Shown piece by piece: positions 15,629-21,951 of a DNA stretch of 23,854 nt (position 1 is its first letter; each line of letters starts with the position of its first letter). Source of the stretch: Nitriliruptorales bacterium (GTDB lineage Bacteria > Actinomycetota > Nitriliruptoria > Euzebyales > Egibacteraceae); assembly GCA_007133145.1 (NCBI GenBank), contig SLNF01000218.1, positions 1 through 23,854 on the forward strand, written 5' to 3'. The notes under the pieces are model-generated. The model made no database searches and had not been told where the DNA came from. It worked only from the letters and a program-made list of their open reading frames with translations. Made by a program: the position numbers and the translations under genes.

Positions 15629-15904
15629 CTACTTGTTCACGGCCTCCTTGAAGGCGGTGCCAGGCTTGAAGCCAGGGTTCTTCGAGGCCTCGACCCGCAT
15701 TTCCTCACCTGTCTGGGGGTTGCGGGCCGTACGGGCGGCGCGCTCGCGGCGGTCGAACGTACCGAAGCCTGAGAGGGCGACCTTGTCGCCGCGGGCAACG
15801 GTCTCGGTGATGGTGTCAAGCACCGCGTCGAGGGCGGCGGCGACGTCCTTCTTCGAGAGATCCGCCTTGTCGGCGGCGGCCTCGACGAGCTCGGACTTGT
15901 TCAC
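15629..15904 (-). CDS. hup: HU-type nucleoid DNA-binding protein
   Basis: Histone-like protein that bends and compacts DNA as a dimer. The 91-residue length is that of a plain HU, without the long Lys/Ala-rich tail of mycobacterial HupB or Streptomyces HupS. MNKSELVEAAADKADLSKKD is the dimerisation helix pair, GFGTFDRRERAARTARNPQTGEE includes the DNA-binding arm with the intercalating Pro in NPQTG, and NPGFKPGTAFKEAVNK closes the fold. The start is GTG 15904, preceded by GAGGAG; an open frame extends upstream to 16246 but is not protein-like and crosses into the neighbouring gene. It is monocistronic, with a strong hairpin downstream. Confidence 0.96.
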   Translation of the reverse strand: MNKSELVEAAADKADLSKKDVAAALDAVLDTITETVARGDKVALSGFGTFDRRERAARTARNPQTGEEMRVEASKNPGFKPGTAFKEAVNK

Positions 15905-16027
15905 GGTGGACTCCTCGTTGACAGGGGGCTCGGTCGTCAGCGTCGGGGTCTGGTCGTCGTGTTCCCGATTCTCGCTTGCATGCTCGGCGACCGTCTTCCC
16001 GGTGCCGCGACCCGCGACGTCGCTCGC

Positions 16028-16057
16028 TACGTTGCCCGCTTTGGCGTCGCACTGCAA
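16028..16057 (-). promoter_or_regulatory. weak promoter candidate for hup
   Basis: On the minus strand TTGCAG (16057-16052) and AACGTA (16033-16028) are separated by 18 bp. The -35 is fair and the -10 is poor. It would give a leader of roughly 115 nt before GTG 15904. Confidence 0.2.
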
Positions 16058-16103
16058 GCACCCGACACCCCGACGGTCGGCCGAACCACCGGCGCATGGC
16101 GCC

Positions 16104-16466
16104 TCAGTCGTCCTCCTGCGCCGCGTCGGCGACCGCTTGCCAGGCCGCCGGATCCTCACCCACCGCGACCACGTTCCCGCAGCGCACGAGTGGCAGGCGC
16201 AGCAGCAACGGGTCCGCGGCGAGGCGCTCGAGCCAACCGTCGTCATCGAGGGAGAGGTAGGTCAGGCCACCGGCCTTGAAGGGCTTGGAGGTCTCGTCGA
16301 CGAGCGCCTCCGCACCGAGGCGGTCGGCCCACCTGCGCAGCTCCTTCGGCGAGGCGGGACGCTTGCGCAGATCACGCTCGTGGACGTCGATGCGCCGCTC
16401 GGCGAACCACCGGGACGCCTTGCGGGTGGCCGGCGACTTGGGATGACCGAACAGGAGGACCTCCAT
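16104..16466 (-). CDS. ArsC/Spx-fold protein lacking the catalytic Cys
   Basis: A 120-residue thioredoxin-fold protein of the arsenate reductase-like (ArsC/YffB/Spx) group. The alignment is clear: FGHPKSPATRKASRWFAERRI sits where relatives have NP(R/K)C or KNCDT followed by KKARRWL, and DLRKRPASPKELRRWADRLG and LADPLLLRLPLV match later blocks. The catalytic Cys is replaced by Ser11, and the Arg of the usual (K)RP motif is shifted (Arg90-Leu-Pro92). One Cys remains (Cys96). Arsenate reduction is therefore unlikely; a binding or regulatory role is possible. ATG 16466 has no SD, and TAGCCT lies 8 nt upstream, suggesting a leaderless mRNA. It diverges from the SDR gene over 76 bp. Confidence 0.8.
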   Translation of the reverse strand: MEVLLFGHPKSPATRKASRWFAERRIDVHERDLRKRPASPKELRRWADRLGAEALVDETSKPFKAGGLTYLSLDDDGWLERLAADPLLLRLPLVRCGNVVAVGEDPAAWQAVADAAQEDD

Positions 16467-16474
16467 GCCGCGGC

Positions 16475-16480
16475 AGGCTA
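16475..16480 (-). promoter_or_regulatory. candidate -10 of ArsC-like gene, leaderless (TAGCCT)
   Basis: TAGCCT on the minus strand ends 8 nt before ATG 16466 with no SD in between. The spacing places the transcription start at or next to the start codon. Confidence 0.4.
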
Positions 16481-16542
16481 GCGCAGCGTGCGAGACTCGT
16501 CGTCACACGAGGCGTCGACGACGACAGGAAGGGCGACGCCGC

Positions 16543-17295
16543 ATGCGGCCGCATCCCACCGTCCTCATCACCGGCGCGTCGAGCGGCATCGGCGAGGCCT
16601 GCGCGCGGACGTTCGCCGAGCGCGGGGCCCGGCTGGTGCTCGCCGCGCGCCGCACCGAGCGGCTCGAGGCACTCCAGGCGGCGCTGGGAGCCGACACGGT
16701 CGCGCTGCCCCTCGACGTGCGCGATCGGACGGCGGTCGATGAGGCCGTCGCCGATCTCGCGCCCCCCTTCGACGAGATCGACGTCCTCGTGAACAACGCG
16801 GGGCTCGCCGCGGGGCTCGATCCCCTGCCGGAGGGCGACGTCGACCACTGGGACCGCATGCTCGAGACGAACGTCCGCGGCGTACTCAACGTCACCCGGC
16901 CCGTCGTGCGCGGCATGGTCGCGCGTGGCCGCGGTCACGTCATCACCATCGGCTCGATCGCCGGACGGGAGGCCTATCCGGGCGGGGCGGTGTACTGCGC
17001 GTCGAAAGCCGCCGTCGCACGGCTCACCGAGGCGCTGCGCATCGACGTGCTCGGCACTGGCGTGCGGGTCTCCACCGTCGACCCCGGCCTCGTCGAGACG
17101 GAGTTCTCGGTCGTGCGCTTCGACGGTGACGTCGAGCGCGCAGAGAAGGTCTACGAGGGTCTCACGCCGCTGGCCGCCGAGGACGTCGCCGAGGCCGTGC
17201 GCTGGGTCGCCGAGCGGCCCGGGCACGTCCAGGTGGCCGAGATGCTGCTCCTGCCCACCGACCAGGCTTCGGCCACCCGGACCGCGCGGCGTTGA
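16543..17295 (+). CDS. short-chain dehydrogenase/reductase (YdfG-like)
   Basis: Classical SDR of 250 residues that uses NAD(P)H to interconvert an alcohol and a carbonyl group. The Rossmann motif TGASSGIG spans 10-17, NNAG is at 84-87, and the catalytic triad is Ser138 (GSIAG), Tyr151 and Lys155 (YCASK). AARRTERLEAL after the second strand suggests NADP preference. DPGLVETEFSVVRFDGD and the C-terminal PLAAEDVAEAVRWVAERPGHV closely resemble YdfG-type 3-hydroxy acid (serine) dehydrogenases. The start is ATG 16543 with AGGAAGG upstream; a longer in-frame start at 16465 would add an Arg-rich, unconserved segment. It converges on the EamA transporter gene with 6 bp between stops. The physiological substrate is uncertain. 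Confidence 0.92.
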   Translation: MRPHPTVLITGASSGIGEACARTFAERGARLVLAARRTERLEALQAALGADTVALPLDVRDRTAVDEAVADLAPPFDEIDVLVNNAGLAAGLDPLPEGDVDHWDRMLETNVRGVLNVTRPVVRGMVARGRGHVITIGSIAGREAYPGGAVYCASKAAVARLTEALRIDVLGTGVRVSTVDPGLVETEFSVVRFDGDVERAEKVYEGLTPLAAEDVAEAVRWVAERPGHVQVAEMLLLPTDQASATRTARR

Positions 17296-17301
17296 GCCGG
17301 C

Positions 17302-18219
17302 TCAGCCCCGCTCGCTGAGGGCGGGTCCCACGCTGATGACGCCCATCGAGCGGTGACGCCGCTCGGTGCGACGGCCGCCCTCGATCGCGATGACGACGGC
17401 GACGAGGCCGAGGACGTGTGGCCAGCCGAAGGGCTCGCCGAAGAAGAGCCGTCCCCACAGCGCGGCGAGCAGTGGCACGCCGGCGAGCACGATCGAGGCG
17501 AGCGCGGCGCTCACCCTCGCGTGGGCCCAGTTGAGGAGGAGGTGGCCGTTGCCGGGCACGAGCGCGAGCACGACGAGCCACGTCGCGTCGAGCGCGGTCG
17601 GCGGCGCGAGATCGCCGACGAGCAACGCGACCGGAAGGAGCGCGAGCCAGGCCACGCCGAGGAAGCCGAGGGTGAGGGTCAACGTCGGCGCGCCCGCCGA
17701 CCGCGCGCGTTTGGCCGCGAGGAAGTAGACGGTGAACAGGCCGAGATTGAGCAGGGCGAGGGCGTCGCCGAGCAGGTCGCGGCTGTCATCGCCGGCGGTG
17801 CCGTAGAGCACGACGCCGATACCGGCGAGCGCGACGAGGGCCCAGCCGAGCAGGGCGGGGGGCACGCGCTCGCCGACGGCACGACGGCTGACGAGCGTGA
17901 CGACGAGCGGTTGCAGCGCGACGACGAAGGTCACGACGGCGATCGCCGTGAGCTTCGTCGCCTCGATGAAGACGAGTTGATGGGCGGCGAAGGCGAGGCC
18001 GGCGGCGATGACCGGCCCGCGGGCGCGTGGCAGCGGGGTGCGCAGCGCGAGGGCGGCGAGCCCGAGGATCACCACGCCGAGCCCGAGACGCCAGAAGGCG
18101 ATCGCCGAGGCTGGCAGGTCGACGCCCTTGACGATCGGGAAGCCGGTGGAGAAGCCGACGGTGGCGAGGACGAGGGCGGCCACGCCGACCCCGGTGCGCT
18201 GGCGTGCCTGCTCGGTCAC
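17302..18219 (-). CDS. EamA/DMT-superfamily transporter
   Basis: A 305-residue inner-membrane permease of the drug/metabolite transporter superfamily with two EamA repeats and about ten hydrophobic helices. The first repeat opens with ALVLATVGFSTGFPIVKG and includes AFWRLGLGVVILGLAAL; the second includes LALLNLGLFTVYFLAAKRA and ALASIVLAGVPLLAALWGRLFFGEP, where the FGEP end is typical. A basic C-terminal tail is cytoplasmic. Members export amino acids, nucleosides or other metabolites; the substrate cannot be predicted. The GTG start at 18219 overlaps the stop of the glutaredoxin-like gene (GTGA), so the two are translationally coupled. Confidence 0.9.
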   Translation of the reverse strand: MTEQARQRTGVGVAALVLATVGFSTGFPIVKGVDLPASAIAFWRLGLGVVILGLAALALRTPLPRARGPVIAAGLAFAAHQLVFIEATKLTAIAVVTFVVALQPLVVTLVSRRAVGERVPPALLGWALVALAGIGVVLYGTAGDDSRDLLGDALALLNLGLFTVYFLAAKRARSAGAPTLTLTLGFLGVAWLALLPVALLVGDLAPPTALDATWLVVLALVPGNGHLLLNWAHARVSAALASIVLAGVPLLAALWGRLFFGEPFGWPHVLGLVAVVIAIEGGRRTERRHRSMGVISVGPALSERG

Positions 18220-18482
18220 GACCCGTCGTCGATGTCGCGGGGATCCGCGGCGTCGGCCGCGGCGAGCACCTCGGCGAGGGTGGGATTGGCAAGCATGCGC
18301 GTGCCGACCCGCACGGTGGGCACGAGCGCGTCACCGCCGTTGGCGGCACGCACCGCCGCGTTGCCCTGCCGGTCTCGCCAGATGTTCACCCGCTCGTGGG
18401 CCAGGCCCGAACGCCGGAGCTCGCGCTTGAGCGCCATGGAGAACGGGCACAGCGGCCGCCAGTACAGGGTGACGGTGGGCAC
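18216..18482 (-). CDS. mycoredoxin/glutaredoxin-like protein with CxxS motif
   Basis: An 88-residue thioredoxin-fold protein. LYWRPLCPFSMALKRELRR holds the active site, then VNIWRDRQGNAAVRAANGGDALVPTV with the cis-Pro, and MLANPTLAEVLAA, all as in mycoredoxin and NrdH-like proteins. The usual CxxC is CPFS here (Cys12, Ser15), a monothiol form that would act through mixed disulfides, perhaps with mycothiol. The start is GTG 18482, preceded by AGGAG; the frame open to 18731 upstream runs into the ABC permease gene. It overlaps the EamA transporter by 4 bp. A 7-bp hairpin (18500-18517) lies in the leader just before the SD. Confidence 0.85.
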   Translation of the reverse strand: MPTVTLYWRPLCPFSMALKRELRRSGLAHERVNIWRDRQGNAAVRAANGGDALVPTVRVGTRMLANPTLAEVLAAADAADPRDIDDGS

Positions 18483-18499
18483 GGGGGCTCCTGGATCCG

Positions 18500-18517
18500 G
18501 TGGCGCGCGAGCGCCAC
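18500..18517 (-). other. small hairpin ahead of the glutaredoxin SD
   Basis: GTGGCGC (18500-18506) and GCGCCAC (18511-18517) form a perfect 7-bp stem with a 4-nt loop, a few bases upstream of the AGGAG of the glutaredoxin-like gene. It could affect mRNA stability or translation. Confidence 0.35.
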
Positions 18518-18543
18518 GTGGGCCGTGGGCGGCGCACGTCGCC

Positions 18544-18549
18544 ACGCTA
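18544..18549 (-). promoter_or_regulatory. candidate -10 of glutaredoxin-transporter operon (TAGCGT)
   Basis: TAGCGT on the minus strand lies between the ABC permease stop and the glutaredoxin gene. It would start transcription near 18536 and leave a leader of about 54 nt containing the small hairpin. No -35 is recognised. Confidence 0.3.
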
Positions 18550-18552
18550 GCG

Positions 18553-18569
18553 CGACGCCCACGGCGTCG
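18553..18569 (-). terminator. possible terminator of the ABC operon
   Basis: CGACGCC (18553-18559) and GGCGTCG (18563-18569) form a 7-bp stem with a 3-nt loop, 17 bp past the ABC permease stop. No T-run follows, so this is a weak call. Confidence 0.3.
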
Positions 18570-18585
18570 AGGGACCCTCGCCGGC

Positions 18586-19761
18586 TCAGGCGGTGAGGCT
18601 GCGTCGCAGCCGCCACACGGCGACGACGAGCAGCACGACCGCCCATGCCGCGAGAACCGCGAGCGCGTCGGCCACGTCGCCGAGGCCCTGCCCGGCACGG
18701 GCGGCCCGCAGGCCGTCGATGGCCCAGGCATGGGGGGTCAGGCGCCCGATGGCCTGCATGACCGACCCGACCATCTCGAGGGGCCACAGCGCCCCGCCGA
18801 GCATGCCGAGCGCGATGCCCGCCGGCGGGGCGATCGCCCAGGCCTGCTCGGGATTGGACAGACTCGCGCCGAAGAGCATCGACGCCCCCGTGGCCACGAG
18901 GGAGAAGAGCCCGACGACCGCGGCGACCACGGCCGGTGTCCCCCAGCCGACGCCGAAGAGCAGCGCCGCGCCAGCGACGATGAGCGCCGCCTGCAGCGCG
19001 CAGAGCGCGAAGCGGGCGGCGCCCTCGCCGAGGAGGATCGTCGCCGACGATACCGGGCCCGCGAGCATCCGACGGGCCGTGCCCTGGCGCCGCGACTCGA
19101 TGAGCGCCACCCCGCCGGTCAGCCCGGTGATGAAGATGAAGAGCACGGCGTTCTGCTGGGCGGCCTCGTCGACGCCCCAGCGAAGGCCTGCCTCGCCGAT
19201 GGTCTCCTCCTCGACGCCGAGGAGGCGGTCCGCGGGCGTCTCGTCGGCAGCGGCGACGGCCTCGCTGCGGTCGAGGCCGAGCTCTTCGACGGCGACGGCA
19301 ATGGCGGTGAGGCGGGCGTCGAGGTCGCCGAGCACCGCGCGCACCGCGACCTCGGTGGCCACCGCGCGCGTCGAACCCGGGTCGGCCAGCCAACGCACCT
19401 CGGCGCTGCGTCCCGCCGCGAGGTCGCGCTCGAGGTCGTCGGCGACGAGGCCGCCGACGAGCTCGCCGCGCCGCACCGCCCTCCGCAGGGCAGAGGCCTC
19501 CGCGTAGCGCTCGACGCTGAGCGCAGCGTCGGCCTCGAGCGCCTCGGCCAGGGCGGTGGCCTCGGGACCTTCGTCGGCCGCGAGCCCGATGGAGGCGGTG
19601 GCGACACCGGCGCCACCGACCCCGAAGAGCAGGATGATGACGAACGGCAGCACGACGATGAAGAAGAGGCCGAGGCGGTCGCGGACGACGAGGCGCAGCG
19701 CGGTGAGGACGATCGTGGGGACCGTGCGCAGCACCGAGGGGGCGGGGACAGGCGGCGTCAT
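18586..19761 (-). CDS. ABC-2 type transporter permease (second)
   Basis: A 391-residue permease of the ABC-2 family. One membrane helix near the N-terminus (about 30-52, LGLFFIVVLPFVIILLFGVGG) precedes a soluble domain of about 170 residues rich in Ala, Glu and Asp, expected outside the membrane. About five further helices form the C-terminal half, including NAVLFIFITGLTGGVALIESRRQGTARRMLAGP, where ESRRxGTxxR is typical of ABC-2 permeases. GGALWPLEMVGSVMQAIGRLTPHAWAIDGLR is the conserved end. ATG 19761 overlaps the stop of the first permease as ATGA. With the ATPase it makes a heterodimeric exporter of unknown substrate. Frames extending upstream of 19761 are out of family. Confidence 0.9.
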   Translation of the reverse strand: MTPPVPAPSVLRTVPTIVLTALRLVVRDRLGLFFIVVLPFVIILLFGVGGAGVATASIGLAADEGPEATALAEALEADAALSVERYAEASALRRAVRRGELVGGLVADDLERDLAAGRSAEVRWLADPGSTRAVATEVAVRAVLGDLDARLTAIAVAVEELGLDRSEAVAAADETPADRLLGVEEETIGEAGLRWGVDEAAQQNAVLFIFITGLTGGVALIESRRQGTARRMLAGPVSSATILLGEGAARFALCALQAALIVAGAALLFGVGWGTPAVVAAVVGLFSLVATGASMLFGASLSNPEQAWAIAPPAGIALGMLGGALWPLEMVGSVMQAIGRLTPHAWAIDGLRAARAGQGLGDVADALAVLAAWAVVLLVVAVWRLRRSLTA

Positions 19762-20933
19762 GGCGCGACGAGGCGGTGGAGACGTGGCGCGGCGAGCGCG
19801 GCGGCGACCGCGGCGAAGGCGAGGTTGCCGGCGACGGGGACGACGACGACCTCGAGCCCACCACCGGCCGCGAGGTCGACGAAGCCGCGCAGCGCGAGGC
19901 CATTGGGCGTGGCCAGCGACAGCGGCTCGAGAGCCCGTGGCAGGGCGCCGAAGGACCCGCCGAGCAGCGCGAGGGTGAAGACGATGATCGAGGTCCACCC
20001 CGAGACCTGCTCCTCGCTGCGCGCGAGCGTCGCCACGAGCGTGGTCAGCGCCATCGCCGCGACGGTCACCCCGGCAGCCAGCGCGAGGACGCCGCGCGGA
20101 TCACCCCAGCGTGCCCCGAAGCCGAGGCTCATCACGAGCCAGAGCGTGGCGATCGAGAGGAACGCGAGCGCGCCGACCGACGCGGCGGTGCCGAGGGCGA
20201 TCGCGCCGCGCGGGATCGGCGCGGCGGCGAGCCGGGCGAGGCTGCCCTCCCGACGCTGCCGCAGCAGGCTCTGCGGGCCCGCGCCGACGACGAAGAAGAC
20301 GAAGAAGACGGCCATGGCGGGCCCGAAGTAGCTCGCCGCCCCCGTCAGCCCGCCCGCGACATCGTCGTCGACGAGCGGGAGGGCCGCCGGGCGGGCACGC
20401 GCGGCAGCGGCGACACCCTCACCCTGGTCCGGTGGGAGGGCCCCGGCGGCCGTCGCGAGCTCGACGGCCTGTCGGCCGCGCTCGACCTCGTTGGCCGCGC
20501 CCTGGGCGATGGCCGTGGCGAGGTCGCCGGAGAGCCCGGCGTCGGGGTCGCGCAGGACGACGAGCTCGCCACCCGCGCCGGCGGCGATCGCGTCGCTGAG
20601 GCCCTCGGGCACGACGAGGGCCGCCAGCGCAGCGCCCTCGACGATGGCACGACGCGCAGCATCGGCATCGGCGACCTCGACGACCTCGACGATCTCCGCG
20701 AGCTCGTCGCCGACGAGCACGTCGCGCAGCTCACTGCCCAGGGCCCCGCCGTCCTCGTCGGCGAGGGCGATCGTCGTCTCGAAGGCCTCGTCGGGGCCGC
20801 CGAGCGCCACGGAGAGGATGACCGCGAGCACGAGGGGGGCCGCGAAGGCGGTGACGAGGGCCGAGCGGTCGCGCAGCCGGGAGCGGAGATCGCGACGCGC
20901 GATCGTCGCCGCGGCGCGGAGGCCCTCAGCCAT
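19758..20933 (-). CDS. ABC-2 type transporter permease (first)
   Basis: A 391-residue ABC-2 permease, the same length as its partner. RDLRSRLRDRSALVTAFAAPLVLAVILSVALGG forms the N-terminal coupling helix and first membrane helix. Residues of about 50-205 form an external domain. Five helices follow, with SLLRQRREGSLARLAAAPIPRGAI as the conserved cytoplasmic loop and LPRALEPLSLATPNGLALRGFVDL near the end. ATG 20933 overlaps the ATPase stop by 8 bp and the gene overlaps the second permease by 4 bp. Similar pairs export drugs, sodium or lipids; the sequence does not choose between them. Confidence 0.9.
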   Translation of the reverse strand: MAEGLRAAATIARRDLRSRLRDRSALVTAFAAPLVLAVILSVALGGPDEAFETTIALADEDGGALGSELRDVLVGDELAEIVEVVEVADADAARRAIVEGAALAALVVPEGLSDAIAAGAGGELVVLRDPDAGLSGDLATAIAQGAANEVERGRQAVELATAAGALPPDQGEGVAAAARARPAALPLVDDDVAGGLTGAASYFGPAMAVFFVFFVVGAGPQSLLRQRREGSLARLAAAPIPRGAIALGTAASVGALAFLSIATLWLVMSLGFGARWGDPRGVLALAAGVTVAAMALTTLVATLARSEEQVSGWTSIIVFTLALLGGSFGALPRALEPLSLATPNGLALRGFVDLAAGGGLEVVVVPVAGNLAFAAVAAALAAPRLHRLVAP

Positions 20934-21951
20934 CGTCCCGCAGCGCCCGCCCGGTCAAGGCGAGGAAGACCGCCTCGAGGTCGGGCTCGACGAGTTCGAC
21001 GCTGGTGAGCGTGGCGCCGGCGGAGGCGATCGTCGCGACGACCTCGGCGAGGCGGGCCCGGCCGTGGCGCACGAGCAGCGTCACCTCACGGTCGGCGACC
21101 GCAGCGTCGACGACTCCCGTGATCTCGCGGCAGGCTTCCGCGACCCGCTCGGCCTCCCCCTCGACGACGAGGTCGACGCGATCGGCCTCCCCGAGCTCGG
21201 CAAGCAGGTCACGGCGCGTACCCTCGGCGATCATGCGCCCATGGTCGATGATCCCCACGCGCTCGCAGAGCCGCTCGACCTCCTCCATGTAGTGGCTCGT
21301 GTAGAGGATCGCCGTGCCCGCCGCCGACAGCGCCGCCACGCTCTCGAGGATCGCGTGCCGGCTCTGCGGGTCGACCCCGACGGTCGGCTCGTCGAGGACG
21401 ACGAGGCGCGGCTCGTGCAGGAGCCCCGCGCCGATGTTGACCCGTCGCTTCATGCCCCCCGAGTACGTGCCGACGCGGTCGTCGGCGCGATGGGCGAGCC
21501 CGACGACCTCGAGGACGGCGTCGATCCGGTCGGCGAGGGCTCGGCCGCGCAACCCGTAGAGCCGACCGAAGAAGGCGAGGTTCTCCCGCGCGGTGAGGTC
21601 GGGATAGAGCGCGATCTCCTGCGGCACGTAGCCGATCGCCGACTTCGCCGCGGCGGGCTCGCGCGCGAGGTCGTGTCCGGCGACGCGCACCGTGCCCCCG
21701 TCGGGCTCGAGCAGCCCGCAGAGCATCGAGATCGTCGTCGTCTTGCCGGCGCCGTTCGGCCCGAGGAGGCCGTAGGCCTCGCCGGAGGCGATGCGCACGT
21801 CGACGCCGTCGACCGCGGTGAGGCCGTCGAAGGTCCGCCGCAGGCCCTCGGCCTCGAGGACGATCCCGGTGGCGCTCGTCGACGCCCTGCCGTCTTCGCC
21901 GCCCGGGCGCGACGGCTCGGGGGGGCCCGCCGGTGCGGAGGGGACGGTCAC
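20926..21951 (-). CDS. ABC transporter ATP-binding protein
   Basis: A 341-residue ATPase of the DrrA/CcmA/NatA export class. The Walker A motif GPNGAGKTT starts at residue 64, the Q-loop is Gln111 (YVPQEIALYPDLTARENL), the ABC signature is YSGGMKRR (163-170), Walker B is LVVLDEPTVGVD with Asp187-Glu188, and the switch His is His220. The C-terminal extension of about 90 residues, ending VELVEPDLEAVFLALTGRALRDD, is typical of this class. The start is GTG 21951, which overlaps the gltB stop as GTGA, with a GTGGGGG stretch upstream. The first 28 residues are a Pro/Gly-rich lead before the fold. It powers the two permeases that follow. Confidence 0.93.
   Translation of the reverse strand: MTVPSAPAGPPEPSRPGGEDGRASTSATGIVLEAEGLRRTFDGLTAVDGVDVRIASGEAYGLLGPNGAGKTTTISMLCGLLEPDGGTVRVAGHDLAREPAAAKSAIGYVPQEIALYPDLTARENLAFFGRLYGLRGRALADRIDAVLEVVGLAHRADDRVGTYSGGMKRRVNIGAGLLHEPRLVVLDEPTVGVDPQSRHAILESVAALSAAGTAILYTSHYMEEVERLCERVGIIDHGRMIAEGTRRDLLAELGEADRVDLVVEGEAERVAEACREITGVVDAAVADREVTLLVRHGRARLAEVVATIASAGATLTSVELVEPDLEAVFLALTGRALRDDG

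Noticed and set aside
15433..15651. Short plus-strand frame in the hemQ-hup gap
   Set aside because: It crosses the hup terminator and the end of hup, has no ribosome site and its composition is Pro/Gly/Arg noise.
15905..16246. In-frame upstream extension of HU
   Set aside because: It would overlap the ArsC-like gene and precedes the sharply conserved HU N-terminus; GTG 15904 has GAGGAG at the correct distance.
17353..20331. 992-codon open frame on the plus strand
   Set aside because: Antisense to the EamA, glutaredoxin and ABC permease genes, with repetitive charged composition and no domain; a GC artefact.
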